DNA from: Anaerotignum faecicola
GTDB lineage: Bacteria; Bacillota; Clostridia; Lachnospirales; Anaerotignaceae
Direction: 5' to 3'
Length of the DNA: 64,000 bases
NCBI GenBank assembly: GCA_024460105.1
Contig: JANFXS010000006.1
Location: 1 to 64,000, forward strand
The notes beneath the pieces were generated by a model. The model saw only the letters and a program-made list of their open reading frames with translations, did not search any database and was not told where the DNA came from. Shown piece after piece: positions 63,337-64,000 of this stretch. Position 1 is the first letter of the stretch; every line of letters starts with the position of its first letter. The position numbers and the translations under genes were made by a program.

Positions 63337-64000
63337 ATGCTTACACAAGCGCCTAAGGGAACAAAGGATATTTTCGGCGCTGAAATAGCTCAGTGGCAAA
63401 TTGTTGAAAACAAGATGAGAAACCTATGCAGGAATTTCGGAATTGATGAAATAAGGACGCCTGTTTTTGAACATACGGAGCTGTTTTTGAGAAGCGTCGG
63501 CGATACAACCGACATAGTTCAAAAAGAAATGTACACTTTTTTTGATAAGGGCGATAGAAGCATTACCCTTCGCCCGGAAAGTACGGCAGGAGCGGCAAGG
63601 GCCTATATAGAGCACGGCATGTTTAATAATGCGCAGCCGACAAAGCTTTATTATATTGCTCCGACATTCAGGTATGAAAATACCCAAGCGGGAAGACAAA
63701 GGCAGTTTCACCAGTTCGGCGTGGAAATGTACGGAAGTTACAGCCCGGCGCTGGACGCCGAGGCAATTTCAGTGGCTTATGAACTCATTAAAGATATGGG
63801 CATAAACAGCGTGGAACTAAGGATTAACAGTTTGGGGTGTCCTGAATGCAGAGGAAGATATAATAAAATGCTTAGGGATTTTATCGGTGATAACCTTGAT
63901 AACCTTTGTCACGAATGTAAATCTAGGTATGAGAAGAACCCTTTAAGGGTTCTTGACTGCAAAGAAGAAAAATGTAAAAAGATTATTGCGGGAGCGCCAA
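63337..64000 (+). CDS. hisS: Histidyl-tRNA synthetase, 3' truncated by window edge
   Basis: 221 codons of about 415 are present. LTQAPKGTKDIFGAEI is the canonical start, motif 1 and motif 2 class II parts are seen (FGIDEIRTPVFEHTELF, FRYENTQAGRQRQFHQFGVE) and TLRPESTAGAARAYIEH. ATG 63337 is used, since GGAGGG lies 5 bases before it; an ATG at 63332 is in another frame. Cytoplasmic enzyme that charges tRNA-His. Expression is under the T-box above. The frame is open to the last base. Confidence 0.95.
   Translation, partial: MLTQAPKGTKDIFGAEIAQWQIVENKMRNLCRNFGIDEIRTPVFEHTELFLRSVGDTTDIVQKEMYTFFDKGDRSITLRPESTAGAARAYIEHGMFNNAQPTKLYYIAPTFRYENTQAGRQRQFHQFGVEMYGSYSPALDAEAISVAYELIKDMGINSVELRINSLGCPECRGRYNKMLRDFIGDNLDNLCHECKSRYEKNPLRVLDCKEEKCKKIIAGAP

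Noticed and set aside
1-64000. CRISPR array or known defence system
   Set aside because: No regularly spaced short repeats and no cas, restriction, toxin-antitoxin or retron-like genes were recognised.

Overview
The window is a chromosomal segment of an AT-rich, Gram-positive-type, anaerobic member of the Clostridia (Bacillota). This is inferred from the strong AGGAGG ribosome-binding sites, the spoIIB-free but sporulation-linked gene ytaF, oxygen-independent HemZ, a hisS T-box, an ECF SigV/RsiV-type pair, CsaB/TagA cell-wall-polymer genes, MecA, ScpAB and FtsEX. Gene orders such as recD2-comF, scpA-scpB and relA-dtd-MBL-hemZ-hisS fit Lachnospirales-like genomes, but the species cannot be named from the sequence alone. 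No prophage, CRISPR array, plasmid gene or intact transposase was seen.

Layout. 1-300: the end of a tRNA cluster (Asn, Glu, Cys) and a terminator. 300-3150: a long non-coding stretch, then an ECF sigma factor and RsiV-like anti-sigma pair preceded by two near-identical ECF-type promoters. 3150-13350: housekeeping genes (recD2-comF-patatin; ytaF; P2A ATPase; DAHP synthase; trpS). 13370-25350: queT behind a preQ1-like leader, a secreted unknown, cysK, a P-loop protein with a YtqA radical-SAM enzyme, a secreted phosphodiester glycosidase pair, a ClC channel, and a polar amino-acid ABC transporter. 25350-27036: 1.7 kb without genes, holding a candidate small RNA and two inverted copies of a dispersed repeat. 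27037-35086: a tightly packed envelope-polymer operon (MurJ, O-antigen ligase-like protein, glycosyltransferase, two DUF4330 proteins, a glycosyltransferase-CsaB fusion, TagA). 35231-46819: YitT, a CdaR-like regulator, ftsEX, cfa, a CtpA protease, a site-2-protease homologue with a broken zinc motif, scpAB, a large membrane protein, mecA. 47412-55341: a proton antiporter and a sugar-acid catabolic group (two UxaA-family subunits, PdxA-type dehydrogenase, aminotransferase, alpha/beta hydrolase, enolase-superfamily dehydratase). 55431-64000: Nudix, XerS-like recombinase, TtcA-family protein, then relA, dtd, MBL hydrolase, hemZ and a T-box-controlled hisS that runs off the end.

The most unusual structure is not a gene. 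Five intergenic segments (about 1000-1294, 3249-3516, 15015-15258, 25916-26194, 26624-26879) are diverged copies of one 245-295 bp element with imperfect terminal inverted repeats and two conserved A-run/T-run blocks, in both orientations. It looks like a miniature inverted-repeat transposable element or another structured dispersed repeat; I do not recognise it as a named family.

Together the genes describe ordinary growth functions (stringent response, tRNA charging and proofreading, chromosome segregation, division) combined with envelope maintenance: a lysozyme-type stress sigma system, a pyruvylated secondary wall polymer pathway, and secreted glycosidases.
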